From: Phytoseiulus persimilis
Taxonomy: Eukaryota > Arthropoda > Arachnida > Mesostigmata > Phytoseiidae
Reading direction: 5' to 3'
Length of the DNA stretch: 64,000 nt
NCBI GenBank assembly: GCA_037576195.1
Contig: CM075101.1
Span: forward strand, 8,184,001 to 8,248,000
In this document: positions 13,571-25,838 of the stretch, piece by piece
Layout: each line of letters starts with the position of its first letter
Position numbering within the stretch: position 1 is the first letter of the stretch
The notes under the pieces: model-generated
Seen by the model: the letters and a program-made list of their open reading frames with translations, nothing else
The model's database searches: none
Told to the model about the DNA's origin: nothing
Position numbers and translations under genes: made by a program

Positions 13571-13776
13571 GTGAGAATGTGATTACATTGGGGAGGGACA
13601 ACTAGGACCAAAATTGACGCTGGCCATTGGACAGTCGACCGAGAGACCAGCGGCGGTGAAGTTACATGGTCGAAGCCGCGTAGGGAATAAGATCGCCCGT
13701 CGCGTTTCTTTTTTCCTCGCTCATTCAGTCCAGTTAGCCCCAGAGAACTGTCCATGAGCTCCGAACCACCCGGCAC

Positions 13777-14128
13777 ATGCCTCATATCATATACCAAGTG
13801 AATCCAGCGAAGGGCTCGTCCGACAGCAACTTTGATTCGAGAAGGACGAGACAAGTGAATTCGAAAAATCCGATCTACACATGGAAATTTCACTTCTTCT
13901 TGCTCGTTACGCTGCTTGTTGTCGTGCTCACCTGGACGTGGCGATCCTTCTCGAACGTTGCAGGTTAGTAATCTCTCTAAAAGCGCTTCGCGGGCCCGTG
14001 GAATACAGGTACCAAGAGCACCAAAGCCCGGGACTGGACTGACAATTTTTAGGAATGGCTCCGGCTCTATCGACGCCGCTCCATGAAGACCGCTGGAAAT
14101 ATCGCCGCACGGGGCAATCCCACGTTTT
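13777..14128 (+). CDS. Possible small single-pass membrane protein, two exons
   Basis: The first exon (13777-13963) has an ATG, a hydrophilic basic N-terminus of about 37 residues, and then one strongly hydrophobic segment (FHFFLLVTLLVVVLTW). It ends at a GTTAGT donor in phase 1. An acceptor (TTTTTAG) near 14052 allows a second exon whose in-phase reading stops after about 28 residues near 14128. A different frame in that exon (ending GWVPVLPN and TAG at about 14167) looks more protein-like but is out of phase, which weakens the model. No family is recognised. A long open reverse frame covers the same stretch. Confidence 0.3.
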
Positions 14129-14515
14129 ACAGACTCTATGAAATGGGATGGGTCCCAGTTTTGCCGAACTAGCAGCTCGTTCAATTGCGCGATCTCCTCT
14201 CTGGTCTGATTGTTCCCCGAGCCCTGAAAGGGTACGAGAGCCATGCAGAGACATTTCAGCGGTGGTACCTGAGAACAAGACCCCATCGGATTCATGGATC
14301 CCAACCCACCCTCGCGAGCTGCGAAAGCAAATTAGGAACCCTTTCTCCGAGCACGGGTATCGAGACGAACTGCCATAACCTCAAGTCTCTTTCGCCAAAT
14401 TGGTTTCTGAACCCACCTCATCTCGTGTTTCTGAGAGAAACACTCGTTCAGGTCTCTAAAGCATCGAGTGAGCACTGCCTCGCTTCATTCGCTCTTGAAC
14501 TCCATAGCGGTGATC

Positions 14516-15586
14516 ATGAAGATTTGTGCGTGTGTCCTTGCCCTGTTTTGCGTGGTGGCCGCCAACGACATCATAGAGGCACCTCGGCCACACAGGTACT
14601 CTTACCAAGGAGTCGGATTCGCCTCCTATGGAGAGCCCGTGCAATCATTTGGAGGTTACAATGGGCGAATGGCGGTCTTCGGCTACGGTCTCGAAACTCG
14701 TCCCACGCTATTCCGTAAGTTTGTGAGGAGTTTCAGAGTTCCGATCGGCAACTTCAGAACAGCGCGGAGTTGAAACGGCGACGGAAACAGAATGAAACGC
14801 GTGGCATCGTGTTGAAGCTGAGGCTCAGCGGCTATGGAGAGCCAAAGGCGCCCGAGGGTCGGTTTCTGGAGATGATCTCCGCAACTATGAGTCTTGAGAT
14901 TCTCGAATATTTGTCGCTCCTCCTCCGAGTGCACGTCAACGTACACGCGGTCCCCTGTCGCCGTCTCACTCGGCATGCACGGATCTTCTCCAGGAGTTTC
15001 GGTGGCTGAGGACGAGAGTCTCGAGCCTCGAGAGAGAACAAAGACCATGCAGCTCCTGCGTGGAAAAATATCGTGAATGTTGCCTCGCCGCTTGATGGTG
15101 GGAAAATCTAACCTCCGAAGTTCCCTCTAGGGCCGAAACGTGACCTGTCGTCCGCCTCAAAACGAGATACGGAATCTTCGGTAGTCGAAGCTGTGAGCCA
15201 ACTCCTGTATCGTAACGATACGATGTGCTTAGGCCTCGCTGTGTGCCAGAACGCTCGTGACGATGCGAAATCTGCGTCTCTGTTGAAAGGAGCATTCAGC
15301 GCAACCGACTTCCTGAGGGTAAGCGATGAGGCTACAGTTTCCGGCTCAATGAACGTCAACGTCTAAGGCTCGACTGCAGGCTCAGAAACTTGAGCTCATT
15401 GCACTCACATTTCCCTCTTTTCTTCTACAGGGCGTCAATTTCGTGCAGTATGCTGTCGCTCAAGCAAACTTCCCTCAAGAAACCTGCGAGCAGGCTTTTC
15501 AGCCCTGCGATACGATCACACCGACTTTGCAGAAAGCCCTGATTGATGTGAAAAATTCGATGGAGCCCCTCTCTCCATCCTTGTGA
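14516..15586 (+). CDS. Secreted protein of 180 residues with dibasic sites, family unknown
   Basis: Exons 14516-14714, 15131-15318 and 15431-15586 join in consistent phases (1, then 0) at GTAAGT and GTAAGC donors and CTAG and ACAG acceptors, giving 180 residues and TGA. Residues 1-16 form a clear signal peptide (MKICACVLALFCVVAA). Residues 17-66 are aromatic and glycine-rich (SYQGVGFASYGEP, SFGGYNGR). Lys-Arg pairs at 69-70 and 77-78 bracket a short peptide and look like processing sites. The C-terminal half has four cysteines (99, 105, 148, 155), a possible glycosylation sequon at Asn95, and amphipathic stretches. I recognise no domain. It could be a cuticle-associated, venom or salivary, or peptide-precursor protein. 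The ATG is chosen over an in-frame upstream GTG because it begins the signal peptide. AATAAA follows at 15717. Confidence 0.75.
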
Positions 15587-15716
15587 GACATCCACCTCTG
15601 ATTCAGATTCGGCGCATGCACCCGACTGTTAGTCTTTCTCGATGGGTGTGGAGAAGTATGAGTTTGTGTCATTCAGGCACTGTCTCCCTGGAGGTGGAAG
15701 TCCGGAGCCGTTTCTC

Positions 15717-15722
15717 AATAAA
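15717..15722 (+). terminator. Polyadenylation signal AATAAA of the secreted-protein gene
   Basis: AATAAA lies about 130 bases past the stop at 15586. This supports 15431-15586 as the last exon. Confidence 0.5.
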
Positions 15723-18700
15723 TATGGAGTTTTGGAGTAATCCCGAGTGCTTTTCGAGAACACAAACGAGGAGTTGGACTGGCCACCCTTGGGAACCGCT
15801 ATGCACGTGGCTGTAGAATGCTTCCGAGATATTTAGGGTCAAGATCTCGTTCAGCCAGCTCTGCGGTTTTGCGGTGAGCTACCGAAGGTCGATCGGCCGA
15901 GACTCGAGTTATCAACGCAAGTGTACGCAACAGGCAGGAGTCCACAGGAATCCTGGCACGTGTTCTCGAAGGGAGTTTCCACGCAGTCGTGGTGGAAGAC
16001 CTTCTAGACAGAGAGATTGCGTAACCTGGACGTCTGCCGCCCATAAGGACGGAAAAACATCCGACCACGAGCCCGGTAGACTCGCCCATATCATAGGCGT
16101 CTCTGTCGGCTCACAAGGGAGCTTCCAAGATCTCCACGGTCAGCGCCTTCCCGAGAGGGAAACACGTCCACTTTGAACAGAGCCTGTACGGAAGATTCTC
16201 CCGAACTTGCTCGGAAAAAAGCTCCGAGCGAAACTCGGGATGGAAAAAAAACGCAGGAAGAGCGCGGCGTTTCCGCTGTTGGTAATGCGAGTTGCTGATT
16301 CACCGGGTTGCTTCAGTCTAGAGAAAGGAGAACAGGCTAAGGCTTACGGACTCTGCTGCCAGAACAGGAATGAATCATGAGATTTTGAGCGAGCACAATT
16401 ATTGGCTCTCTGTGCTCCGATCGGTTCGTCATGGAGTTTTTCGCTGCTAGCCGAGATACTTCCAATCATGAGAATCGGAATACAAAAGAAGAATCGAACC
16501 GTTCTCTGACTAGAACTGATTATGCAGCGGAGCATCTCGCGAACGGAATTCCGGACTGAATGGGTTTTCGGAATCAGGACTTCGCTGTGTAGCGGGCGCC
16601 CACCTCGCGAAAGGACTTCTGTTTCCTTCCTCTTTTTTCTGTCTCGAATCGTTCTCCTCACAAAGACCCGTGAATCATGCTTTCGAGTATTTTTGCCCTG
16701 GGTCTGACGCTCAACTCTGGGACCTTTTTCCATTTCCGATTCCAAACAGGTGCGCATAAAGTCGGCATGTGTGCATGAATCAACTTTCCTGACAGCTTCC
16801 ACGTGCCTGAAGATGAGACTTCATCTGAGACCAGGTCCGGTGTCCCGCCAAGCTTGCTCACCTCCAGAACGAGAGTCGTTCGCGGCGCGAGCTCGGAGAA
16901 CTTGAGGCTCAGAGAACTCGAGGCCCAAGTTGGAGACTCTTGCGAGAGATAAGATTGTGCGGCTCTGTGCGTCTGTTATGATGTGAATAGATACGGCTGG
17001 CCTTCCTCGATTTTCGGTCCCTTGGAGCAGACACTTGACACCAGAAGCGTATTCTCCTGGACACCCCTGCCCCATAGGAGGAGTCTATGCGAATAAGGAA
17101 CCCATTGGTGATGTTTTTAGTCGAAAAATTCGGTCCCGCGAGCCAGTGAGAGAGCGCTCAACAGTCCATGTTTCGGGAAAGCTGTGGATCCCAAAAGCTC
17201 GATTACATCAACGCATTACGTTCCAGAGCTACAGCGAAGTGATATTCATCCGTGGGCACACTTCGATTCTATCGAACATATTTACAGCTGCTTCCTTCGA
17301 CCAATAGCGAAAAGTCACGCGTGCAATGCTCTCTTCCTTCTGCCTTCCGCTCTTTTTCAGAAGAGCGGCAGCAGCGATCGCGCAAACTGATTCGCTGAAG
17401 CCGTTTCTGGAGGGGCGAAATAGTGCGAAGTTAGCAGAGGAGCACCTGCTCCTTTGGAAATTCAATGTTCACAGCAGGCATGGCTGGCGACAACTGGAGA
17501 GCTCGTGATGACGAAACCGACCAGCACCGGCGGCAGCAGCGACATTGAATGCCATCGGCGTTGTTTTCGTATTCTCTCCACGCCCAGAGCGGGCCAGCTT
17601 GCTGGCCGATCTGGCTGAGAGATGACAGACGGGCTGGCGAGCCGACAAATCCCCTTCCCCTTGTTGTTTGTGCGTCGCACGGCATCCACAACACGGGCTG
17701 CTCGTCGTCGCTCCAGAAAACGGTCGAACCAACGAAAGAACTATGAAAACGAAAGTCGCTTTGTAGCGGAGGATCCCTCTGCAGAAAACGAGCTGCCGCT
17801 TGCCCGTCCGTTTGCCCATTCAGTCAGCCGCGCGGCACTCCGAGGCTTTTCATATTCCTTCGCCGTCCACAGTCGCTTCATGGGTACAGCGCGCGCGCGC
17901 GCTCGAGCTGGTCCGCAGCAGGCACGGTTTGACAACACAGCCCCGCTTGCCCAATCTTCGATAATTTATTCCTTTGTGCCCTTTCTTCTTGGGTTCCACT
18001 CTGGCTGTTCCATAGAAACGGCAGGCGCGCGCGGAGGAGAAAGATGAGGAGTAAGATGGCCGCCCGAGCGACCACGTTTTCCGTAGAGAAACTGAAATCC
18101 CGTAAAGACCTCCCGCTGCTCGGCAACCGCCGACTGGCGCTGCGATCGGACGTTACAGGCGCTCGGAGCAAAACACGGCGAGAGAGCTGGAAACTTGTGT
18201 GCGCAGTCAGTGAGTGAGCGAGCAGCGAGTGAGCGGTTGTTGTTTATACAAATGCGGACTCTTCTAATTTGACGACGACGGCACGAGTGTGTTTTGTCGC
18301 TACCTCAGAGCGAAAGCTACTCTGTGTAGCGGCAAGTGTGGAAGCGTCATATTTAACTAAATGTAGCTGTTCACGCGAGACGTACTCCAGCTGCAGTAGA
18401 CCTGCCTTCGGCCGATCGTGGTGTGGCGGTAGTGTTGGTGTTCGACAACGACCAGCCCTTTATCGATGTAACTTCATATTCGGGCCGTAAACCAGCCAGT
18501 CAAGCTTCCAAACAACTGAGCCGGGTAACCTGAGGAACGAGCACTGCCTACGTGCTCGGCAGTTTGTTCCCCCGCTCACGCGTCAGTTACCACTCGTTCA
18601 GACAAGCAGCCTTTGAGCTAGCCAATCCTCCGCTTGGCATCATCATCATTGCAAAATTGACTTCCGAGGAAGGGAAAACACGAGACGACGACAAGAACAA

Positions 18701-19485
18701 CAACAACAATCAGAACAATAGCGGCCGCAGAGAAACTGTCGGCACCCCGCTCGGATAAACTACGAGAATCCCTCAGCAACAACAATCGCGCTTCGGTCGA
18801 AGCACTTCACGCGGTCTCTGAGTCCTGTTGATAACAGAGCGGTAGAGACAACAACGGAATCATTGATGCGTTAGTTGGCGGCGCTGATTGGAAGTGAGCG
18901 AAGATTATCTGTCGTCTGTCTTCTCGACATGTACGAAACCCTCTCTAACAGACAGCTCGCAAATAAACATCGGATGGTTTCGTTGACAGATTGAAGTCAA
19001 CCGGACGAAGTTGTCCAGTGTATCTTTTAAACTATCTCCAAGTGATCATCGAAAACTAAGTAAGTGATTTATCGCCTCGTGTGACGACTACTACCAGAAA
19101 GCTTCGAGGCTCTTCCCAAATCCAGAGGAAGAAAGAGCACGCCAATGTTGTTTACTCCGCCGTTGCAAAGCGTGGATCGGTGCGAGCCCGTCGGAGCCAT
19201 TTTTCGATAGCACACGCGCGGAATCCCGCTTCTTGTATCCGATTCCGTACGTAATGGCTCCGGGTCCCCATTTGCCGCGCGTTTGCAAGGCGGGTGCGTG
19301 AGTTTTCTCTCAATCCTGGCCCTCCACTCCAGCGCGCCGAGCCACGAAGGAGAAACTCGGAAGCAAGTCGACTCAACTGCGACATCTGCTCGCTCAGCGT
19401 CTCCTTGGAGCGACGAGCCTCCGATTCATCGGGTGAAACCAGTCCCACACCGTGCGCGTTCTCCTAACCCTTCGCCACCTGCAAG
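15723..19485 (+). promoter_or_regulatory. Presumed promoter and 5' UTR region of unkempt
   Basis: About 3.8 kb without a recognisable coding exon, ending at the unkempt start codon. From about 17.5 kb the sequence becomes rich in CpG, CGCG runs and GAGTGAGCGAGC-like repeats. Around 18203-18213 it reads CAGTCAGTGAG, which contains a TCAGT arthropod initiator-like motif. Downstream, to 19485, are AAC-rich stretches (about 18690-18720), a NotI-type GCGGCCGC site and several short upstream ATG frames, all typical of a long 5' leader. The exact start site is not determinable by eye. Confidence 0.35.
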
Positions 19486-22400
19486 ATGAGCTCAAACGCA
19501 GCCGAAATAGCAGCGGGCCAAGCTAAAGCCACGCTCACTGCTCAAACAGAGAAGCCCATCCACTACACGTAAGTGCAAATTTGGTGATCTTCGTCTTTCC
19601 AACTTTGAACGTCCCTACTTCGATGAAGATTGAATACGGATGGAAGGCTGTCACGCAGTGAAACTCTCTCCTTCTCGTCGAGTTGTCGTTCTCGGCGAAA
19701 GTTATTCCAAAATCGAAGTCCTGCTCCCTGGGAGCTTTAATGCACTGAAGCGACGTTCATGGAAAATATTCCCCGAGAGATCTAGATTTGAGTATCATAG
19801 GAGAGAGCGTCGCTGGATTTGGTTCAGTCATTGACCATTTGAGTCGGCGATTCATTCCTCGGGAAGCGGTTGGTAAAAGTGCGAATCAAGTCAATGATGA
19901 CCGTTACTGACAGCGACACAACAAGCTAAAACCCAAATCAAGGGATGAACATCAGAAACATTCGGATGCGATGGAAGTGCAAGGAGCACGGGAAGTCCAT
20001 CCTGTGGACATGAGAAAATCTCTCCTCGCACCCAAGAACGGATTGCCGCCGCTCAAAGCGATTCTGCCCGAGCAAAGTATGGAACGCGAAGCTCAAGGGA
20101 GGGAAATGACGCCGGCTGCTGTAGTCGGTGTGTTGACATGTTCGTGCTTGGAGGGCTGCGGCGGAAATTCGGTTGTGCTCAAAGCGGTTGGTGTTTATTC
20201 TTCGTACCAAGAGATCTTTACACTCTTCCAGTATGTTTCAAAGGGAGCGGAGGAAGCTGTTTCTCACGGTGTCTAGGTCTCTCACCCACAAAGTAACTGA
20301 ATCAGATAGTGGAATAGACAGACGATCTGCATCCGTTTTGAGCCTCTGTTGTGATATGGTTGCGAGCTGATCGAATATTGGCTGCTAGTGAAACCACCGC
20401 GATTAGAGGCCGAATATGGACCGCAGGAAACTCGGCGGTCCCTCGATTAATTTCTCCTCATTCTTCCGTTGTTCGTCGCTTGCTCCACCGGAGAGCGTCG
20501 ATCTCTCCGAAAATTGGATTTGCCCATTCGAAGCGGACTTTTCTCTGTTGTTCTTGCCCGGTCTCGATAATGGTTATTCGGGCCCGTTTTCTTCACCCGG
20601 CGCTCTACGGCTGCTCGGCAATACTCGAACCTGAATCGGTCGCAAGTGTCGCATCCAGAGATATTCCTGTGATAGAAAATAGGGAACGGTTGGCAAGCCC
20701 GTGGAGCTGATAAACTTGTAGCTGTCCGCGGGGTCAAGCATCCATCTGGTGTGCTGCGCCATGCGGATGATTGTTAACGCGACAGCTGCAGGCCTGACTG
20801 CTGTGTCAACGAGAATAACATGATTCGATACCGGTCCTAAAGTAGCTCCCACAGAGCCCAAAGCTGTCTAGCGAGGCTCGATTGACTCTTGCTTACTTTT
20901 GTGCTCGAACGCAGTCTGTATTCAGTTTCTTCCCGATCCAACAGTTTGTCGGGTTCATCGTCGCTAGATTACTCGACCGCTCGAGATCTAAGCGACGAAA
21001 TGTGTTGCACTGAAATACAGCGGAGCCGCACATTCGTTGCCACCGCAACGAGTATGAGACGAGAAGCCTTTCTCGGGGCCGAGACCGGCTCACTCGGTTG
21101 TTCTCTGACGTGCGTCAAAATGCTGTCAGTCATTAAAGAGCTCTTAAACTCCAAAAGTGGCAAAGAGCTGTCCTGTTTCTGCGACAGCTCGCGACGTATC
21201 GCACCTGTTCGTGGCGCGTTCGTCCTATCGTTCATTTTGACGTTACGCTCATCGTTGCGCGTACTGCCTCCCTCGGTTTCCTGCAACCAGAACACAGGCA
21301 CGAACACGTCAAAAACAGACGCTGAATATGATATTCGAGCGCGAAGCCTATGATGTCATGTTTGGAATTCACTTCACCACTGAATCAGATGGACTTGGAA
21401 ATTCAGGTCGGATGACATGCGCGAGGCATCAGCGGCTTGGCCATGACATCGCAACTCGCAACAGAGATTCCGACGGGGTAATTTCCAAGGTGGGAAGGGA
21501 GTCTCGACGCCATCGAAATGTCGCTCCATTCGAAATGCAATTATTCGTGCGGAGTGAGCGAATAACTAATTCAGGAATCATTCGGAGAGTCGGATGCGGG
21601 AGAGTTCGCGTTCCGGGCCAATACGGTGCCGCGTTCGTGGACTGTCTGTTCACTGTCTGTTGTTATTTTGTTGATCGGCGGAGGGAAGCTTTTCGAGAAG
21701 TACAGAGGGACCGCCGCCTTCCAAGGTCGTTCCACGCCGCTACGAATCGCGTCTCCCTCTATCCAAGTTGTAAATAACTGGCGTCAAGGAACAAAAGCGA
21801 TCCGGCGCTGTTGAATTGGTTGATCTACGGTGAACGTTTTTTGCGAGGACCGCAGCAGCTCAGGAATCGCACTCCTCTCTAGCTGGCGTTCCTACTTTGT
21901 ACAGAGCTAGATGGTTTCGAGCAGAGATATTCCTGCTGTGAGATATTTGTTAGTGAGCTGCTTTATGGATTCGGAGCGGAATCCGCCACCGACTCGACCA
22001 ACACCGTCGCCACCACCGTTGGCACCGCGGCGTTGCTCGCATCGTAGTTGGAATCGGCTCGTGCAGAATGCACTTCGGTGCCAAGTTTGCGCCGTTCCAG
22101 AAGTTTTCTACACCGAGAATCACAACAGAAGACACAAAATACGAGAACCTGTTGACTAGAAACAGAGAGGAACAGACTCAGAATACCTTCCAGTATCGCT
22201 CTCGTTTACTAGTCTGGACCGGGAATCGTTTTGATTATTCCTCTGCCCACAACATCTGGGGGCTTGGAACGTTGGCAGAGGTTCTTAGTGGCTTTCCGCA
22301 CGGTTGGTTTGTTTGTTTATTTGTTTGGCCGCGCTGCCGGCCCTGTGAGCGATGATTTTGAAGCATTGAGTTCGGGCACATTCCAAACGATACGAGTGAG

Positions 22401-25400
22401 GAATATTTTCTGAAAGCGCGCCCCCTCCGCCCCCAGTGAGTCCTGCGGCGGGGAACATCCCGTTTCCCATCAGCGGGAGCGTCCGAGAGTCTCACGTGTT
22501 GTGGAATAAATTGGCAGCAGTTCGCGCATTCTATCACGCCGTCGAGGCTAATCGCTGGCTTAATAAAAACTGGGAAAGCTCATCGGCGAAGACGCGATCA
22601 ATTACATTATTCCCAGTGAATTAGTGTCGGCGAAGACTAGCTGCCATCCGTCTCAATGAGAGAGCGGCATCAGGCCGTTGGCTAGCATCCCTACTAACTG
22701 ATGGGATTAATGCTTGATCCGTTTTCAAGGTCGAACAATTCCTAGCTTTGAAGCTAGCGGTGTCTGTGCCGGTACGTCAGTCACAGTTGACCGCCGATGA
22801 CGTTGGATGATATGACTTCCGGGAATCCCTCGGTTACGACCTCAGAATGTCTAACGGCTGCTTACTGCTTTCAGATACCTCAAGGAATTTCGTGTGGAAC
22901 AATGCCCTCAGTTTCTGCAACACAAATGTACGCAGCACAAGCCTTTCACATGTTTCCATTGGCACTTCATGAACCAACGGAGACGTCGTCCAATTCGTGA
23001 CCCCAAGACGAAAAGCTTCAACTATTCCCCCGATGTTTACTGCACCAAGTACGACGAAACTACCGGGATCTGCCCTGACAGCGATGAGTGAGTGTCCGAG
23101 CGAACAACTCGGCTGGGTTCTCTTTCCTGAACGCGAAATGCCCTGAGGCGGTGGTGATCGACCCGATGTGCTCGCGGAAGCGTCATGCCTCACTGTCGCG
23201 TGGACGTTGTTCTCAAGAAATTTCTCTCTCAATCTCGCAGGTGTCCTTTCCTCCACCGCACGGCCGGAGACACGGAGCGGCGATACCATTTACGCTACTA
23301 CAAGACGGGGATCTGTGTTTACGACACGGACGCCCGTGGCCACTGCGTTAAGAATGGGCCTCACTGCGCGTTCGCGCACGGCCTGCATGACCTGAGAAAC
23401 CCGGTCTACGATATTCGGGAGATTCAGGGGAAAATTCTTAGTGAGGATGGAAGCGAGATCGACGCCAACGGTGTCCTGGTGCCCAATCTCGACAAGGACC
23501 GCAACGCAGTCAGTGAAGACCCCCGGTGGCAAGACACCAACTATGTGCTTGGTAACTACAAGACCGAGCAGTGCAAGAGACCCCCGAGACTCTGTCGACA
23601 AGGCTACGCGTGTCCACAATATCACAATTCACGGGATAAGCGACGTCCTCCTCAGAAATTCAAGTACCGAAGCACACCCTGCCCCAACGTCAAGCAGGTA
23701 CGTAGCGAGCCATGATGCCCCTCGCACGGTCGCCATCGAGATTCGAATCGTTGCGAATCTTGAATTATTGATCCAGCGAGCAATCTGGTCCGAGGTTGTT
23801 TCCCACGAGTGGCTCATTTCATTCCTTCAGGGAGACGAATGGGGAGATCCAGCTCATTGCGATAGCGGAGACCAGTGTACCTACTGCCACACTCGTACCG
23901 AGCAGCAGTTCCACCCTGAGATCTACAAATCAACGAAATGCAACGATATGCAACAAACGTCGTTCTGCCCGCGAGGACCCTTCTGCGCTTTCGCGCATGT
24001 GGACAGTGAGTTTCTACGGGTCTCCCCATCTTGAAAGCGAAATAACGCTAATTCTCGGAGCATGAGTCCCAGTTCAATTTCCAAAGTTCGCGAAGTGCCG
24101 TAATCTCGACATAGGCTGAGCAACTCTCTCCCGTTTCCGCAGAAGAAATGAGTGCTGTCCGCGAAGTAGGATCGGACGCGACGAATCTGGCCACCATCCT
24201 TTCAAACGTACTACCGCAGTCCCCGTCACCCGGAGCGAATAAGCCTGTGAGTGAGACACATCGCGAGGATATTTTTTTTGGATCGCATTTCGAGAGGAGT
24301 TCCATCCGTATGCTCTCGATAACATGGGCAAACAACTCGCCTCTAGAGCAGCTAGGAAACTCATGGTTTGTTCGCAGGAAAACGGTCAGGTTATGGCGCC
24401 CATCGGACCAGACTTGGTAGCGTTTAACAGTATGGGACCAATCGGACGGCCCCGCTCCTACAGCACGTCTCACGCAGCAGCCGTTCAGCATCATTTGCAA
24501 CTGAAGGTGAGCAGGTCGTACCTGTCGAGCTATCGCAACCGAAGGTTATGGGACTCACGAGGAATATAGGATGCACGGACTGGTCTCGAGTCTCTCAAGG
24601 TCACGTGCTCACTGTCCGTCCACGATACTAACTGATGTTCGTTCCCAACCTTCCCCGTCCACAGACCATGGAATCAGCGCTTCCACATTACCAGAAAGCC
24701 CCGGGATGCGAGCGTGAAGAACACAACGCGATGCGAAAGCATCGCGCGAAGACCATGGACGGATCGGCTAAGGAATGGGCATCTATTGCTGGTAGTTATA
24801 GTTTCCCCAATACGGTCGAGTCTGTTGTCAACAAGGCGCTGGATGACCTCAACCTGGAAGAGATAGACGTGGAAGCGTGTCTCGACAAGGACCTAGTGGA
24901 GGAGTGCTCCAATTCGAACCCAATGGCGTCCTCGCTCAACCAGGCGCTTGTCAGTTCTGGCTTTATTCCCAACCCCAATGGATTGCCCAATCCCAACGGA
25001 ATCCCTAACAGCCAACCTGTGAACATTCCCGGGCGAGAAAGGTCAGCAAACATCAGCTCCGACATTGTCGTTCCCTGGAAACTCTCTGGATGCGCGAGGG
25101 GGAGACTCCCTAATCTCGGGTTCGTTGCAGGCCCGCGTCCCCACCTAGCTCCATGGGCGGTTCCATCGATAAATCTGCCACCGCGTTTTATGGCTCACCT
25201 TTCAATACCGCTGCGTTCGGAGGCTACAGTGGAGTTGGAGCCGTTCAACCATCGCAGTCACCTTCAACTCGTCTGTGGGAGACCAATCAGGGCCCCAACG
25301 GACATATGACGAACTGGAGCGAGTCGCAGCTCGCTCAAATCAGAGCCGTATGTAGCGTGAGTCTTTGTTGTCGATTCCGCCCGTCTCTTTCGCATTGTGC

Positions 25401-25838
25401 TCTCCGAAATCTCCTCTGGGCTAGCGAAAAGACTCGAACAGCTCGAGTTCGTCTGAAAAATACCGTTCTTCGTTATTCCAGGTTTGCGAAACATACAAAA
25501 GTCAGGCTGAGGAAGCCATCCGACGCGAGAAAGTTGTTGAGCAGCAAAGAGACGACGCTCTCCGTGAACTGCAGAAGCTGCAACATGATATCCAGCAGAG
25601 ACCCTTCGGTCTCCGTTCCGTGGATCTTGACCAGCTGTCACCGCAGCAGATCCGGGTGCTGCAGGAGCAGTTGCGTTCGGATCTCGATGCCCTCGACAAG
25701 GTCAGCCACTTGCATCAACAGCAGCAACAGCAACAACAACACCAGCAAGACAGACTCCGAATGGGTTTGCAGATGGGTGCTCACCACCTTCCCGACAGAG
25801 ATTTCTGGACTCCCCCTGGTCGAGGCCATTGTTGAGCT
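19486..25838 (+). CDS. unk: Unkempt, six-CCCH zinc-finger RNA-binding protein
   Basis: Cytoplasmic protein that in animals binds U-rich and UAG-containing mRNA and represses translation. Coding exons: 19486-19568, 22875-23087, 23241-23697, 23831-24005, 24143-24246, 24378-24506, 24665-25041, 25131-25347 and 25482-25835 (stop codon included), 702 residues (human about 810). Six CCCH fingers are visible. The first uses C38, C46, C54 and H58; the others fall in YCTKYDETTGICP.., YYKTGICVYD.., YKTEQCKRPPRLC.., KYRSTPCPNV.. and KSTKCNDMQQ... All show the Unkempt spacing, including VYDIRE and YVLGNYKTE. After a disordered middle comes a PNTVESVVNKALDDL segment, also seen in human UNK, then a coiled coil (about 588-625) and a polyglutamine run (664-674). 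The protein ends WTPPGRGHC with no C-terminal RING, which human UNK has. The first intron is 3.3 kb and the others are about 90-160 bases. A GTCAGC donor at 25041, also unusual, is used in frame. Confidence 0.96.
19569..22874 (+). other. First coding intron of unkempt
   Basis: A 3.3 kb intron bounded by GTAAGT and TTTCAG, phase 2. By far the longest intron of this gene; in a compact genome it is a natural place for regulatory sequence. I saw no nested gene, transposon or ordered repeat in it, only short chance frames. Confidence 0.6.
25717..25745 (+). repeat. CAG/CAA trinucleotide run encoding polyglutamine
   Basis: A mixed CAG/CAA run inside the last unkempt exon encodes eight consecutive Gln, then His-Gln-Gln (residues 664-674). 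The interrupted codon mix suggests selection for the peptide or an old stabilised microsatellite. Confidence 0.8.

Noticed and set aside
17622-18047. Forward frame of 141 codons upstream of unkempt
   Set aside because: It lies in CpG-rich presumed promoter sequence and its Arg/Ala/Ser content is explained by that base composition.
23290-23625. Reverse frame of 111 codons in unkempt
   Set aside because: It is antisense to the conserved zinc-finger exon and has no independent support.
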